9,731 bases of DNA from Nautiliaceae bacterium (GTDB lineage Bacteria > Campylobacterota > Campylobacteria > Campylobacterales > Nautiliaceae), in NCBI GenBank assembly GCA_027063075.1, contig JAMOSM010000107.1, forward strand, positions 1-9,731, in the 5' to 3' direction. Below the pieces are notes generated by a model. It was given only the letters and a program-made list of their open reading frames with translations. It had not been told where the DNA came from and did not search any database. Shown piece after piece: positions 1 through 6,993 of this stretch (position 1 is its first letter; each line of letters starts with the position of its first letter). The translations under genes were made by a program, and so were the position numbers.

Positions 1-1521
1 ATACCCTCTGTGAGTTATAGTTACTACCATCTCTTCATTTGGAATTAAATCCTCAATATCAATATCTTCATAATCATCTACAATTTCAGTGCGTCTTTTA
101 TTTGCATATTTATCTTTTATTTCTCTTAACTCTTCTTTAATAACCCCATTTAATACATTTTCTTCTTTTAAAATAGAATCTAAATAAGCAATTTTTTCCA
201 TAAGTTCACTATACTCTTTATCAAGTTTTTCAATTTCAAGAGAAGTCAATCGACTTAATTTCATATCAAGAATTGCCTGAGACTGAGCTTCGCTTAAATT
301 AAATCTCTCCATCAATTTTTCTTTTGCATCTTTTGAAGAAGTACTTTTTTTAATAAGCTCAACCACTTCATCTATATTTGCAAGAGCAGTTAAAAGTCCT
401 TCAAGGATATGAGCTCTTTTTTTAGCAACTTCAAGCTCATAAATAGTCCTCCTAATTACAACAGTTTTTCTAAACTTAATAAATGTATTTAAAATTTCTA
501 TCAGATTAAAAGTTTTAGGCTCTTTATCAAGAATTGCAAGCATATTAATACCAAAACTTACCTGTAAAGGAGTATGTTTATAAAGATTGTTTAAAATAAT
601 TTCACTCATTGCATCTTTTTTAAGCTCAATTACAACCCTAATACCTTCCCTGTCACTCTCATCTCTAACTTCACTAATCCCTTCAAGCACTTTATCTTTT
701 ACAAGGTCACTTATTTTTTCGATAAGTTTTGCCTTATTTACCTGATAAGGAAGTTCGTCTATTACAATAACTTCTTTATTGCCTTTATGTTCTATATGAT
801 GTTTTGCCCTTATTTTTATACTACCTCTTCCTGTTTTATAAGCTTCAACAATTCCTCCTCTTCCAAAAATAATTCCACCAGTTGGAAAATCAGGACCTTT
901 TATAAACTTTAATATATCTTCAAGCTTTGCATCTTTATTGTCTATCATATAAATCAAAGCATCCATAAGTTCGGCTAAATTATGAGGAGGAATGTTTGTA
1001 GCCATACCAACGGCAATCCCACTGCTGCCATTTACCAAAAGATTTGGAAATCTCGCAGGAAGAACTACAGGTTCTTTTTCAGTCCCATCATAATTTGGAA
1101 CAAAATCAACAGTATCTTTGTCAATATCTCTTAAAAGCTCTTCTGCTATTTTTGTAAGTCTAGCTTCTGTGTAACGCATAGCAGCGGCATTATCCCCGTC
1201 AATACTACCAAAGTTACCCTGTCCGTCAATTAAAGGAGCCCTCATTGAAAAATCTTGAGCCATTCTAACAAGCGCTTCATAAACTGCAGAATCTCCGTGA
1301 GGATGGTATTTACCAATTACATCACCTACAATTCTCGCACTTTTTTTATAAGGGGAACTCGAAGTAATACCCATTTTATACATAGCATAAAGTATTCTTC
1401 TATGAACAGGCTTTAGTCCATCTCTTACATCAGGTAAAGCCCTTCCTACAATTACACTCATAGAATATTCTAAATAACTCTTAGCAAGGGTATCTTCAAT
1501 TTTAACCTGAACTACTTGCAT
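1..1521 (-). CDS. gyrA: DNA gyrase subunit A, N-terminal part (cut by window edge)
   Basis: Breakage-reunion subunit of the type II topoisomerase that introduces negative supercoils with GyrB. The visible 507 codons begin [20 protein letters not shown] and cover the winged-helix, tower and coiled-coil gate regions. The catalytic tyrosine is Y117 in [11 protein letters not shown] (E. coli Y122). The quinolone-resistance region reads [11 protein letters not shown] at residues 73-83, with Ser78 and Glu82 at the E. coli 83 and 87 positions. The C-terminal beta-pinwheel lies beyond base 1. Start ATG at 1521 has the ribosome site AAAGGA seven bases upstream. The gene follows comF after 32 bases, so co-transcription is likely; a TAAAAT box at 1542-1547 could add a private promoter, but this is weak. 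The identification is secure from sequence. Confidence 0.97.
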   Translation of the reverse strand, partial: MQVVQVKIEDTLAKSYLEYSMSVIVGRALPDVRDGLKPVHRRILYAMYKMGITSSSPYKKSARIVGDVIGKYHPHGDSAVYEALVRMAQDFSMRAPLIDGQGNFGSIDGDNAAAMRYTEARLTKIAEELLRDIDKDTVDFVPNYDGTEKEPVVLPARFPNLLVNGSSGIAVGMATNIPPHNLAELMDALIYMIDNKDAKLEDILKFIKGPDFPTGGIIFGRGGIVEAYKTGRGSIKIRAKHHIEHKGNKEVIVIDELPYQVNKAKLIEKISDLVKDKVLEGISEVRDESDREGIRVVIELKKDAMSEIILNNLYKHTPLQVSFGINMLAILDKEPKTFNLIEILNTFIKFRKTVVIRRTIYELEVAKKRAHILEGLLTALANIDEVVELIKKSTSSKDAKEKLMERFNLSEAQSQAILDMKLSRLTSLEIEKLDKEYSELMEKIAYLDSILKEENVLNGVIKEELREIKDKYANKRRTEIVDDYEDIDIEDLIPNEEMVVTITHRGY

Positions 1522-1553
1522 TAATATCCTTTTTTTATCTAATTTTACCAAAA

Positions 1554-2099
1554 TTACTTAACTCTTGCTAAAACAACCGAAAAAAGAACATTTACCCCCG
1601 CTTTTTTTAATACATCTTTTGCTTCACTTAAAGTGGTTTTTGTAGTTACAATATCATCAACTAAAATAACATCAATGTTTTTTTTTCCTTTATACACAAA
1701 ACCCCTTGGATTTTTAAGTCTAAATTCAAGAGATTTTCCTGCATATTTAACCTTGTTTGTAGCAATTAAAGAGGAATAAAGAGGTTTTAGGGTAGATGTA
1801 TGCATAGCTTTTGCCAAAATTGCCGTATGGGAAAAACCTTTTTTAAAATCATCATCAATAGGAATGATATAAGCTTTTTCTTTAAACTCTTTTGCAAAAA
1901 AACCTAAAGGCTTAGCTAAAACATTAAAAACCCTGCTTCCAAAACGGTTATACTTTGCTTTAACAAGCATTTCAATTTCACTATATTCATAAAAACTTAG
2001 TATTTCATCTTTAAAAACAGGAGTAGGACTTAAAAGTTTTTTACAATCTTTACAAATTATATTAAAAGAAAAATTCCCGCATATATAACAGTTAAAAAT
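1554..2099 (-). CDS. comF: ComF-family phosphoribosyltransferase (likely competence factor), probable ATT start
   Basis: ComF/GntX-type protein, about 181 residues if begun at ATT 2099. The N-terminus carries a four-cysteine zinc ribbon (C4, C7, C16, C19). The C-terminal half is a type I phosphoribosyltransferase fold with the PRPP-binding stretch [14 protein letters not shown] (about residues 144-157); Lys replaces the usual Gly in that loop. ComF proteins are needed for natural transformation in several bacteria; from memory, the C. jejuni relative next to gyrA is the competence gene ctsW. The only canonical start in this frame is ATG 1970, which loses the zinc ribbon. ATT 2099 sits five bases after an AGAGGA ribosome site, and no ATG, GTG or TTG lies between it and the upstream in-frame TAG. 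It overlaps the end of the preceding gene by 8 bases. Family is sure; the start is inferred. Confidence 0.88.
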   Translation of the reverse strand: MFNCYICGNFSFNIICKDCKKLLSPTPVFKDEILSFYEYSEIEMLVKAKYNRFGSRVFNVLAKPLGFFAKEFKEKAYIIPIDDDFKKGFSHTAILAKAMHTSTLKPLYSSLIATNKVKYAGKSLEFRLKNPRGFVYKGKKNIDVILVDDIVTTKTTLSEAKDVLKKAGVNVLFSVVLARVK

Positions 2100-2307
2100 C
2101 GTTATCCTCTTTTGGTTTATATTTAAACAAAAGATATAAAGCTATACCACTTCCTATACTAAAAATTCCAACACCGCTGTAAAAAAGAGTATCATTTCCA
2201 CTAGCACTTCCCCCCATAATCATACCTATTCCAAAAAACATCAAAAAAGCAGCCGTCACTCCTGCTTTTTCTGCCGGAGTTAGTTTTCTGTCTTTATAAT
2301 CTTGCAT
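2092..2307 (-). CDS. Small two-helix inner-membrane protein, unknown function
   Basis: A 71-residue protein that I do not recognise. A charged N-terminus (MQDYKDRKLTPAEKAG) precedes two glycine-rich hydrophobic segments, about residues 15-33 and 41-61, separated by a short polar loop (SASGNDT). The acidic/basic tail [10 protein letters not shown] follows. With two helices, both ends would lie on the same side of the membrane, probably the cytoplasm. The start ATG shares its A with the stop codon of the DUF3293 gene (TAATG) and has AAAGGAGAG just upstream, a typical translational-coupling arrangement. Its 3' end overlaps the proposed comF start and also holds the comF ribosome site. The operon position next to comF makes a role at the membrane in DNA uptake conceivable, but nothing in the protein itself shows it. 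Confidence 0.8.
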   Translation of the reverse strand: MQDYKDRKLTPAEKAGVTAAFLMFFGIGMIMGGSASGNDTLFYSGVGIFSIGSGIALYLLFKYKPKEDNDF

Positions 2308-2843
2308 TACTCTCCTTTAAAAAGTTTTTTGTGTTTAAAATATAAAATATCTTCTTTACTTTCACATTTAGTTATAGACATATCCTCGCCAGAATTATAA
2401 AAAATAGTATCCTGGTCAAACATACTCCCAATTCTTAATGCTTCTTGTTTTGAAATATCATAAATAATAAAAGACTCTTCCTTATAATCAAAAAGCTCTC
2501 CGATACTTGTCATATATTCATATTTTAACGACTTAATAACCCCTTCAAGTTCGGTGTTTCTGATAAAATTTAAAAAATCATTAAGTATTAAATCTTTTGG
2601 ATTATGAGCGGTAATAATGGCAAAAGAGCGCTGCAGTATAGACTTTTTGTTAGGAACAAACTGAAAACTAATCCACTCCCTGCCCCATGGATTGTTTATT
2701 AAAAATTTTGTATATTTTAAATAATCTTTATACTTTTTTTTAAAATCAACAACAACCTCATCATCCACCATTAAAGCATCTTCAGCTTCGTCATAAATAC
2801 ATTTTCCTTTATAATCCCCAATTCCTATAACTTCAAATTTCAT
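2307..2843 (-). CDS. DUF3293 domain protein
   Basis: A soluble 178-residue protein. Residues about 72-160 match my recollection of the DUF3293 family. It has the FAIITAHNP opening (compare FAVITAWNP), a middle helix with a short-range N and L-rich pattern, a KEESFIIYDISKQEA segment corresponding to the family's E-x-S-F-hydrophobic core, and MFDQDTIFYNSGED corresponding to the fgQ-avf segment near the end. The first 70 residues are lineage-specific and end in an aromatic-rich stretch (NNPWGREWISFQF). No catalytic function is established for the family. ATG 2843 is preceded by AAGGTAGG. The gene heads the minus-strand unit towards gyrA and is divergent from the lipoprotein gene with only 40 bases between the two starts. 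The domain assignment is by eye. Confidence 0.85.
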   Translation of the reverse strand: MKFEVIGIGDYKGKCIYDEAEDALMVDDEVVVDFKKKYKDYLKYTKFLINNPWGREWISFQFVPNKKSILQRSFAIITAHNPKDLILNDFLNFIRNTELEGVIKSLKYEYMTSIGELFDYKEESFIIYDISKQEALRIGSMFDQDTIFYNSGEDMSITKCESKEDILYFKHKKLFKGE

Positions 2844-2856
2844 TTACCTACCTTTA

Positions 2857-2865
2857 TGATATAAT
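2857..2865 (+). promoter_or_regulatory. Extended -10 promoter of the lipoprotein gene
   Basis: TGATATAAT is a perfect extended -10 element (TG-N-TATAAT). Transcription would start near 2872, giving a leader of about 12 bases that contains the AAAAAGG ribosome site. The housekeeping sigma factor of Campylobacterota relies on the -10 box with little -35 conservation, so absence of a TTGACA is expected. It is the only room for a plus-strand promoter here. Confidence 0.7.
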
Positions 2866-2883
2866 TTTGAAAAAAGGCATATG

Positions 2884-3321
2884 ATGAAAAAGCTTTTTTC
2901 ATTTTTAATCTTCGTAATTATTTTTAGCGGCTGCGACTTAAAACCGGCTTTAAAAAAAGACCCACTTTATGAAAAAACCTTAAAATACACTCAAAGATGT
3001 CAAATTATTAACTCTCTTGAAACAAAAGCTATGATTGATTTAGTTTATCTAAACCCTATATACCCGCAACTTAAAAAAACATCTTTTTTAGTAGGGGTAT
3101 ATAATGAGTTTAACAATACTTTAAACAATGCCGAATTTAATTTTACAATCAATCAAAAACCTGTAAAAATATCTGAGAAAATTCCTTCTTACATTTTATA
3201 CAAAAATTTTCCATTTTACAATAGCTGGATGAGTTATTACATTGTAGAAACAACCGCCTCAAAACCTTTTAAAATAGAATACAAATCAAAACACTGGGGA
3301 GAGTGCAACTTAACGTTTTAA
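2884..3321 (+). CDS. Predicted lipoprotein, unknown function
   Basis: A 145-residue secreted lipoprotein. MKKLFSFLIFVIIFSGC is a classic signal peptide with lipobox FSGC, so Cys17 would be lipidated. The residue after it is Asp, which in E. coli retains lipoproteins in the inner membrane; whether this rule holds here is unknown. The mature part is lysine- and aromatic-rich with two more cysteines (near residues 39 and 141) that could form a disulfide linking both ends. I recognise no named domain. ATG codons at 2881 and 2884 are both possible; the second sits six bases from the AAGG ribosome site and is preferred. This is the only plus-strand gene. It converges on the lytic transglycosylase gene, and the two stop codons overlap. 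Confidence 0.88.
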   Translation: MKKLFSFLIFVIIFSGCDLKPALKKDPLYEKTLKYTQRCQIINSLETKAMIDLVYLNPIYPQLKKTSFLVGVYNEFNNTLNNAEFNFTINQKPVKISEKIPSYILYKNFPFYNSWMSYYIVETTASKPFKIEYKSKHWGECNLTF

Positions 3322-3327
3322 TCTCCC
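3297..3327. terminator. Possible bidirectional stem-loop between convergent genes
   Basis: GGGAGA (3297-3302) pairs with TCTCCC (3322-3327) across a 19-base loop that contains the overlapping stop codons of both convergent genes. The pairing can extend by a T-A pair past a bulged G. The left arm is coding for the lipoprotein and the right arm for the transglycosylase. The U-rich tract after it is poor on both strands, so termination would be weak or factor-assisted. Confidence 0.35.
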
Positions 3328-4808
3328 AATTTCTTTATAAACTGATGAAGAGTTGTTTCCTTTCCGAAAATCTGAGAATAAATAATATAATTTGCAATTA
3401 CTTTTTTTGCATACTCACGGCTTTCGTCATATTTTACAAGTTCCATACTCAAAAACGGCTCAAATTTTCCTTTAAAATTAAAATTTGGAATAACTTTTCT
3501 TTTTACAAATCCAATACCTCCGTTATAGGCATAAGCCACCATTAAAGGATTTTTAAGCTTAGAAAAAAGCCATTTCATATGTTTAACAGAAAGAGCTACA
3601 TTCTCTTTATAATCAAACTGCCTAAAAACATCTCCACCCATATCCCTCACCAAAAAAGGCATCATCTGCATAACCCCAAGAGCATAACTTCTGCTGACAC
3701 TTGCAGGAATAAACCGTGATTCTTGCCTTGCAATTGCATATACAAAAGCTTTAAAAGAGATATTTTTATCTTCATATATTTTAGGCGTAATAAAATAATT
3801 CACTTTATATCTATGAGATTTATCAAGAACAATCGCTTTTAACGCAACAGATTCATCACTGTCAAGCTCTTTTGCAAAAGAGTATAAATCTTTTCTTTTT
3901 TTAAATTCATCCCAAAATTTCAAAACATCCCAAGGGTCTGTCTGATTATATTTTGGATTTTTAATACTGTTATAAGTAACTTTAGTCCTTATATCAAAAG
4001 GGATGTTTTTTTCTTCGTGTGCATAAAGGGTATAAAAATCAACCCTTCGGTTATTCAAAAGCTTATCAAGATATCTGTCTTTTTTTGTTAACTGCCAAAG
4101 CCAAAAATACTCTTTTGAACTCTTTTTTTTCATTGAAAGCAAAATTTTCTTTGCTCTTTTATAATTATTAAATTTCATTTCATTTAAAAAAAGCCACCAT
4201 TTAACCCTGTCATTAAATCTTTTGTAATTAAGCTTATTTAAAGAAAGTCTGATAAGCGGTAAATTGTTCAAAACTGCACTTTTTACAAAGAGATGAAAAT
4301 AATTGTCTTCAAAAATAGAAAAATCATCAATAAGCTGGTCTATTTTTTTATCAGGATAGTTTAAAATAAAATAATATCCTAAATCCCTGTTTTTAAAAAT
4401 TTTTGAAAAGTCATTATACAAAAAAGCATAAACCGCTTCTTTTTCTTTTCCAGCGGGAAGGTTTTTATAAAGATATCTTAAATCATCAAAAGAAAGCCTT
4501 GCAATACTTCTAAGCCAAAGACCGTTATTTAAAACACAGGAAATGTCAATATTTCTTAAATCTTTTGGTGAAGGATTTACACATTTATAAATATTTTTAA
4601 ATTCATTAAATTTTGAAAGAAGCTTTAAATGTTTTAGTTTCTGTTTATACATTGCACTATAGGCTTTATAGGCTAAAACAGAAGAGTTTGTCTCTCTTAT
4701 AAATTCGGTTAAATAAAAATCTCTTACATAGCTTTTTGGTTTTGTAAGAAGGGGGGCAAGTTCAAGAGAAAAAAGAAAAACAGGAAAAAAAATTAAAAAC
4801 CTAACCAT
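3318..4808 (-). CDS. slt: Periplasmic lytic transglycosylase (Slt family)
   Basis: A 496-residue murein hydrolase that cleaves the MurNAc-GlcNAc bond to give 1,6-anhydro ends. MVRFLIFFPVFLFSLELA is a signal peptide for export to the periplasm. Residues about 35-330 are helical and tryptophan/tyrosine-rich, like the superhelical U-shaped region of Slt70-type enzymes. The catalytic SLT domain fills the C-terminus: catalytic Glu363 in YAIARQESRF, then ALGVMQMMP and VAYAYNGG (about 422-430). It is shorter than E. coli Slt70 (about 645 residues) and close to Campylobacterota Slt in size. The frame opens at TTG 4820, but ATG 4808 gives a clean signal peptide and overlaps the yggT stop by 8 bases, which suggests translational coupling; no strong ribosome site is visible. 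Confidence 0.93.
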   Translation of the reverse strand: MVRFLIFFPVFLFSLELAPLLTKPKSYVRDFYLTEFIRETNSSVLAYKAYSAMYKQKLKHLKLLSKFNEFKNIYKCVNPSPKDLRNIDISCVLNNGLWLRSIARLSFDDLRYLYKNLPAGKEKEAVYAFLYNDFSKIFKNRDLGYYFILNYPDKKIDQLIDDFSIFEDNYFHLFVKSAVLNNLPLIRLSLNKLNYKRFNDRVKWWLFLNEMKFNNYKRAKKILLSMKKKSSKEYFWLWQLTKKDRYLDKLLNNRRVDFYTLYAHEEKNIPFDIRTKVTYNSIKNPKYNQTDPWDVLKFWDEFKKRKDLYSFAKELDSDESVALKAIVLDKSHRYKVNYFITPKIYEDKNISFKAFVYAIARQESRFIPASVSRSYALGVMQMMPFLVRDMGGDVFRQFDYKENVALSVKHMKWLFSKLKNPLMVAYAYNGGIGFVKRKVIPNFNFKGKFEPFLSMELVKYDESREYAKKVIANYIIYSQIFGKETTLHQFIKKLGD

Positions 4809-5082
4809 ATAAAGAGGCAATAATATTATTTATTAAAATCTGTAAAAATTGAAGTGCTAAAATTACAATAATAGGAGCTATGTCAAAGCCTCCAAAATTT
4901 GTCGGAATATAACGTCTTATAAAAGCATAAACAGGTTCAGTCACTGCATATAAAAATCTTACAATCGGATTATAAGGGTTTGGCTGAACCCATGTAATTA
5001 AAGCTGCAATAATAACAACCCAGATATAAAGCCCTATTATCAAATTAATAAACTGTAAAATACTTATTAAAACCGCATTCAT
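4801..5082 (-). CDS. yggT: YggT-family integral membrane protein
   Basis: A 93-residue protein of the YggT family (PF02325 by eye). Hydrophobic segments at about residues 5-30 and 68-90 flank the family signature WVQPNPYNPIVRFLYAVTEP, followed by RRYIP and GGFDIAPI. Relatives are linked in various bacteria to osmotic tolerance, division-site organisation or membrane protein organisation; the biochemical function is unsettled. ATG 5082 has a strong AGAGGGG ribosome site. The gene follows gltX by 31 bases and overlaps the transglycosylase start by 8 bases. A membrane-cell-envelope link with the transglycosylase is suggested by context only. Confidence 0.95.
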   Translation of the reverse strand: MNAVLISILQFINLIIGLYIWVVIIAALITWVQPNPYNPIVRFLYAVTEPVYAFIRRYIPTNFGGFDIAPIIVILALQFLQILINNIIASLYG

Positions 5083-5101
5083 TTTCCCCTCTTTTTATAT
5101 A

Positions 5102-5107
5102 ATTATA
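5102..5107 (-). promoter_or_regulatory. Candidate -10 box for yggT-slt
   Basis: On the minus strand the gltX-yggT gap holds TTTGTATAATTATA with a perfect TATAAT hexamer. Initiation near 5095 would leave a leader of about 13 bases that keeps the AGAGGGG ribosome site. This would let yggT and slt be transcribed apart from gltX. In such AT-rich DNA a chance TATAAT is possible. Confidence 0.4.
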
Positions 5108-5113
5108 CAAACT

Positions 5114-6415
5114 TTATCTTGTTTTTACAACCTCTTTCAAATAAGGCTTCATAGCTTTATACAAATCTTTAATCTCAGCTCCGTGTTTTTGATTAATAAG
5201 AAGCTCTCTTAAAGGCATAAAAAGTTTTTTTCCTTTTAAAGAGGTATTTTTTGAAACTCTTTTTTTAAACTCATCATAACTATCTTCAAGTTCATTTTCT
5301 AAAATCTCTTTTTTTAGAATTTCTCTTTCATTTTTAAATTCATCATCTTTTGCTTTTTCAAAAACAGCTTCAAATTTTTCTCTTATCTCTTTTAAAGTCG
5401 CACTTTCGTCTCTAAAAATTTTTAAAAGCTCTTCATACTGCTTATGATATCCAAGATACTCAGAAAGATTTTCTATTCTTTTCATATGCTCTTTATTTAA
5501 AAATTTAAGCTTTTCTATATCAAATTTTGCAGGAGAACGGGAAATTTTGCTTAAATCAAAAAACTCAATAGCCTCATCTAACGTAAATACTTCCTTTTCA
5601 AAGCTATTTCCAAGCAAAATAAGGTAATTTACAATGGCTTCTGGCATAAAACCTTCTTCTAAAAGCCACTTAACAGATGCGTGATTTTCTCTTTTTGAAA
5701 GTTTTTTACCTTCTTCATTTAAAATAATAGGAAGATGAGCATATTTTATCTCTTTATCATACCCAAGTGAATTTCTTATATGAATCTGTTTTGGGGTATT
5801 GCTTAGATGGTCTTCTCCTCTGATTACTAAAGAGATATCATAAAGCATATCATCAATAGCACATGCAAAATTGTATGTAGGAGTATAATCTTTTCTTAAA
5901 ATTACAAAACTATCAACCTCAAAAGGCGAAAAATCAAACTCCCCTTTTATTTCATCCTTAAATTTTATGTTGTTTTCAGGCTTTTTAATTCTAATAACAA
6001 AAGGTTTTTTCTCTTTTAAAAGTTTTTCAACCTCATCAGATGAGAGATTTTCACATTTTCCGGAATATCTATAGGGTCTTTTCTCTTTTTTTGCTTTTTC
6101 TCTTTCTTTATTAAGCTCTTCTTCATCACAAAAACAGACAAATGCCTTTTTTTTATCAAGAAGCTGTTTTGCCATTTGCTGATGTATATGAAAATTACCG
6201 GACTGATAAACAACACTGTCAGGAATAAGCTTAAAAAGCTCAAGCAAAGCTAAAATTTCTTTATCTTTTCCTTCTATATTTCTCTCTTTATCCGTATCTT
6301 CAATTCTTACTAAAAATTTTTCACCTCTTTGTTTTGCAACAATATAATTAAAAATGGCTACTCTTAAATTTCCTATATGCATATCTCCTGTAGGACTTGG
6401 GGCAAATCTTAACAT
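5114..6415 (-). CDS. gltX: Glutamyl-tRNA synthetase, second (GltX2-like) type
   Basis: Class I aminoacyl-tRNA synthetase of 433 residues. The HIGH motif is HIGN (13-16) in FAPSPTGDMHIGN, and the KMSKS-type loop is KLSKR (238-242). VIRGEDHLSNTPKQ (197-210) is the conserved core segment. Cysteines 94, 96 and 121 sit where the zinc-binding insert of E. coli GluRS lies. Campylobacterota usually carry two GluRS; this one resembles, from memory, the H. pylori GltX2 (HP0643), which charges tRNA-Gln with glutamate for later amidation by GatCAB, rather than the ordinary GltX1. Substrate choice cannot be read from the window. Start ATG 6415 begins directly at the Rossmann strand and follows AAAAAAGG at good spacing. 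It has a probable own promoter at 6435-6451. Confidence 0.95.
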   Translation of the reverse strand: MLRFAPSPTGDMHIGNLRVAIFNYIVAKQRGEKFLVRIEDTDKERNIEGKDKEILALLELFKLIPDSVVYQSGNFHIHQQMAKQLLDKKKAFVCFCDEEELNKEREKAKKEKRPYRYSGKCENLSSDEVEKLLKEKKPFVIRIKKPENNIKFKDEIKGEFDFSPFEVDSFVILRKDYTPTYNFACAIDDMLYDISLVIRGEDHLSNTPKQIHIRNSLGYDKEIKYAHLPIILNEEGKKLSKRENHASVKWLLEEGFMPEAIVNYLILLGNSFEKEVFTLDEAIEFFDLSKISRSPAKFDIEKLKFLNKEHMKRIENLSEYLGYHKQYEELLKIFRDESATLKEIREKFEAVFEKAKDDEFKNEREILKKEILENELEDSYDEFKKRVSKNTSLKGKKLFMPLRELLINQKHGAEIKDLYKAMKPYLKEVVKTR

Positions 6416-6434
6416 ACAAAACCTTTTTTATGAA

Positions 6435-6451
6435 ATTTTATCTAAATAGTT
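6435..6451 (-). promoter_or_regulatory. Candidate gltX promoter with AACTATTTAG element
   Basis: Minus-strand AACTATTTAG (6451-6442) is followed by A and the -10-like hexamer TAAAAT (6440-6435). A start near 6428 would give a leader of about 12 bases carrying the AAAAAAGG ribosome site. The same ten bases stand directly before the TATAAT box upstream of the gene at 6994-7368, which supports both as promoters. Confidence 0.4.
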
Positions 6452-6479
6452 CTCTTTTTCTGCTAAATTAAAACTATTT
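6444..6479. repeat. Inverted repeat after the 169-residue protein gene
   Basis: AAATAGTT (6444-6451) and AACTATTT (6472-6479) are perfect 8-base complements around a 20-base spacer. The right arm includes the TAG stop codon of the upstream gene. On the minus strand no U-run follows, so it is not a good intrinsic terminator in the direction of the genes. The left arm overlaps the candidate gltX promoter element. It may be chance in AT-rich DNA. Confidence 0.3.
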
Positions 6480-6983
6480 TTTATTTAAAAAAGAATCAAA
6501 AGATTTCAAAATAGATTTCTCTTTTTTACTTAGATTATCAACGACAAAAGGAGAAGTTAACACGTACGAATTACTAACTTCCAAAAAGTCATCCTCTTCA
6601 TCTAAATAAACTTCTATCTTATAACCAAGCACTATCTCAGAGCTTATAAGAGTATAATTTATATTAAAAACATCATAATTCCAGCCTTCTTCCCAATCCC
6701 AATGTAAAAAGACACTATCTATGAATTCTTTTTTAGCAACCGCTCTTTCTTTTATTACATCATATTTAACAAAAGTTAAATCTATCTTAGCATAATAAGT
6801 CTCATTCCTATTTATCTTATACTCTCTTGCATAATTAATAAATTTGCGAAAAAAATAGTTATAAGTTCTATTAATATTATTATGCAAATCATCATAAAAA
6901 TTATCGGGACTCATTGTATAATAATTTTCCTGCATAAGTGCAATAATTTTTCTATATTTTTGAAATGTCACTATATTATTCAT
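6474..6983 (-). CDS. Hypothetical acidic soluble protein
   Basis: A 169-residue protein that I do not recognise. It has no signal peptide or membrane segment. It is rich in Tyr, Asn, Asp and Glu, with an aromatic cluster HWDWEEGWNYDVFNINY around residues 93-109 and an acidic run YLDEEDDFLEV near 125-135. The alternating hydrophobic pattern from about 64 to 145 suggests beta-strands, preceded by a helical N-terminal third. ATG 6983 follows an AAAAGAG ribosome site in a 10-base gap after the upstream membrane protein gene, so the two are almost surely co-transcribed. Base composition is like its neighbours. Function is unknown. Confidence 0.83.
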   Translation of the reverse strand: MNNIVTFQKYRKIIALMQENYYTMSPDNFYDDLHNNINRTYNYFFRKFINYAREYKINRNETYYAKIDLTFVKYDVIKERAVAKKEFIDSVFLHWDWEEGWNYDVFNINYTLISSEIVLGYKIEVYLDEEDDFLEVSNSYVLTSPFVVDNLSKKEKSILKSFDSFLNKK

Positions 6984-6993
6984 AATAACTCTT

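Noticed and set aside
1186..1302. GyrA quinolone-region change as a resistance allele
   Set aside because: Ser78 and Glu82 are residues normally found at these positions in susceptible or unselected GyrA proteins; no resistance signature is visible.
3303..3545. Plus-strand open frame of 80 codons
   Set aside because: It lies antisense to the conserved catalytic end of the transglycosylase and starts inside the lipoprotein gene in another frame; no ribosome site or protein features.
4809..4820. TTG start extending the transglycosylase by four residues
   Set aside because: ATG 4808 gives a standard signal peptide and a neat coupling overlap with yggT; the TTG has no better ribosome site.
6016..6243. 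Minus-strand open frame of 75 codons inside gltX
   Set aside because: Out of frame with the well-conserved GluRS sequence; a shadow.
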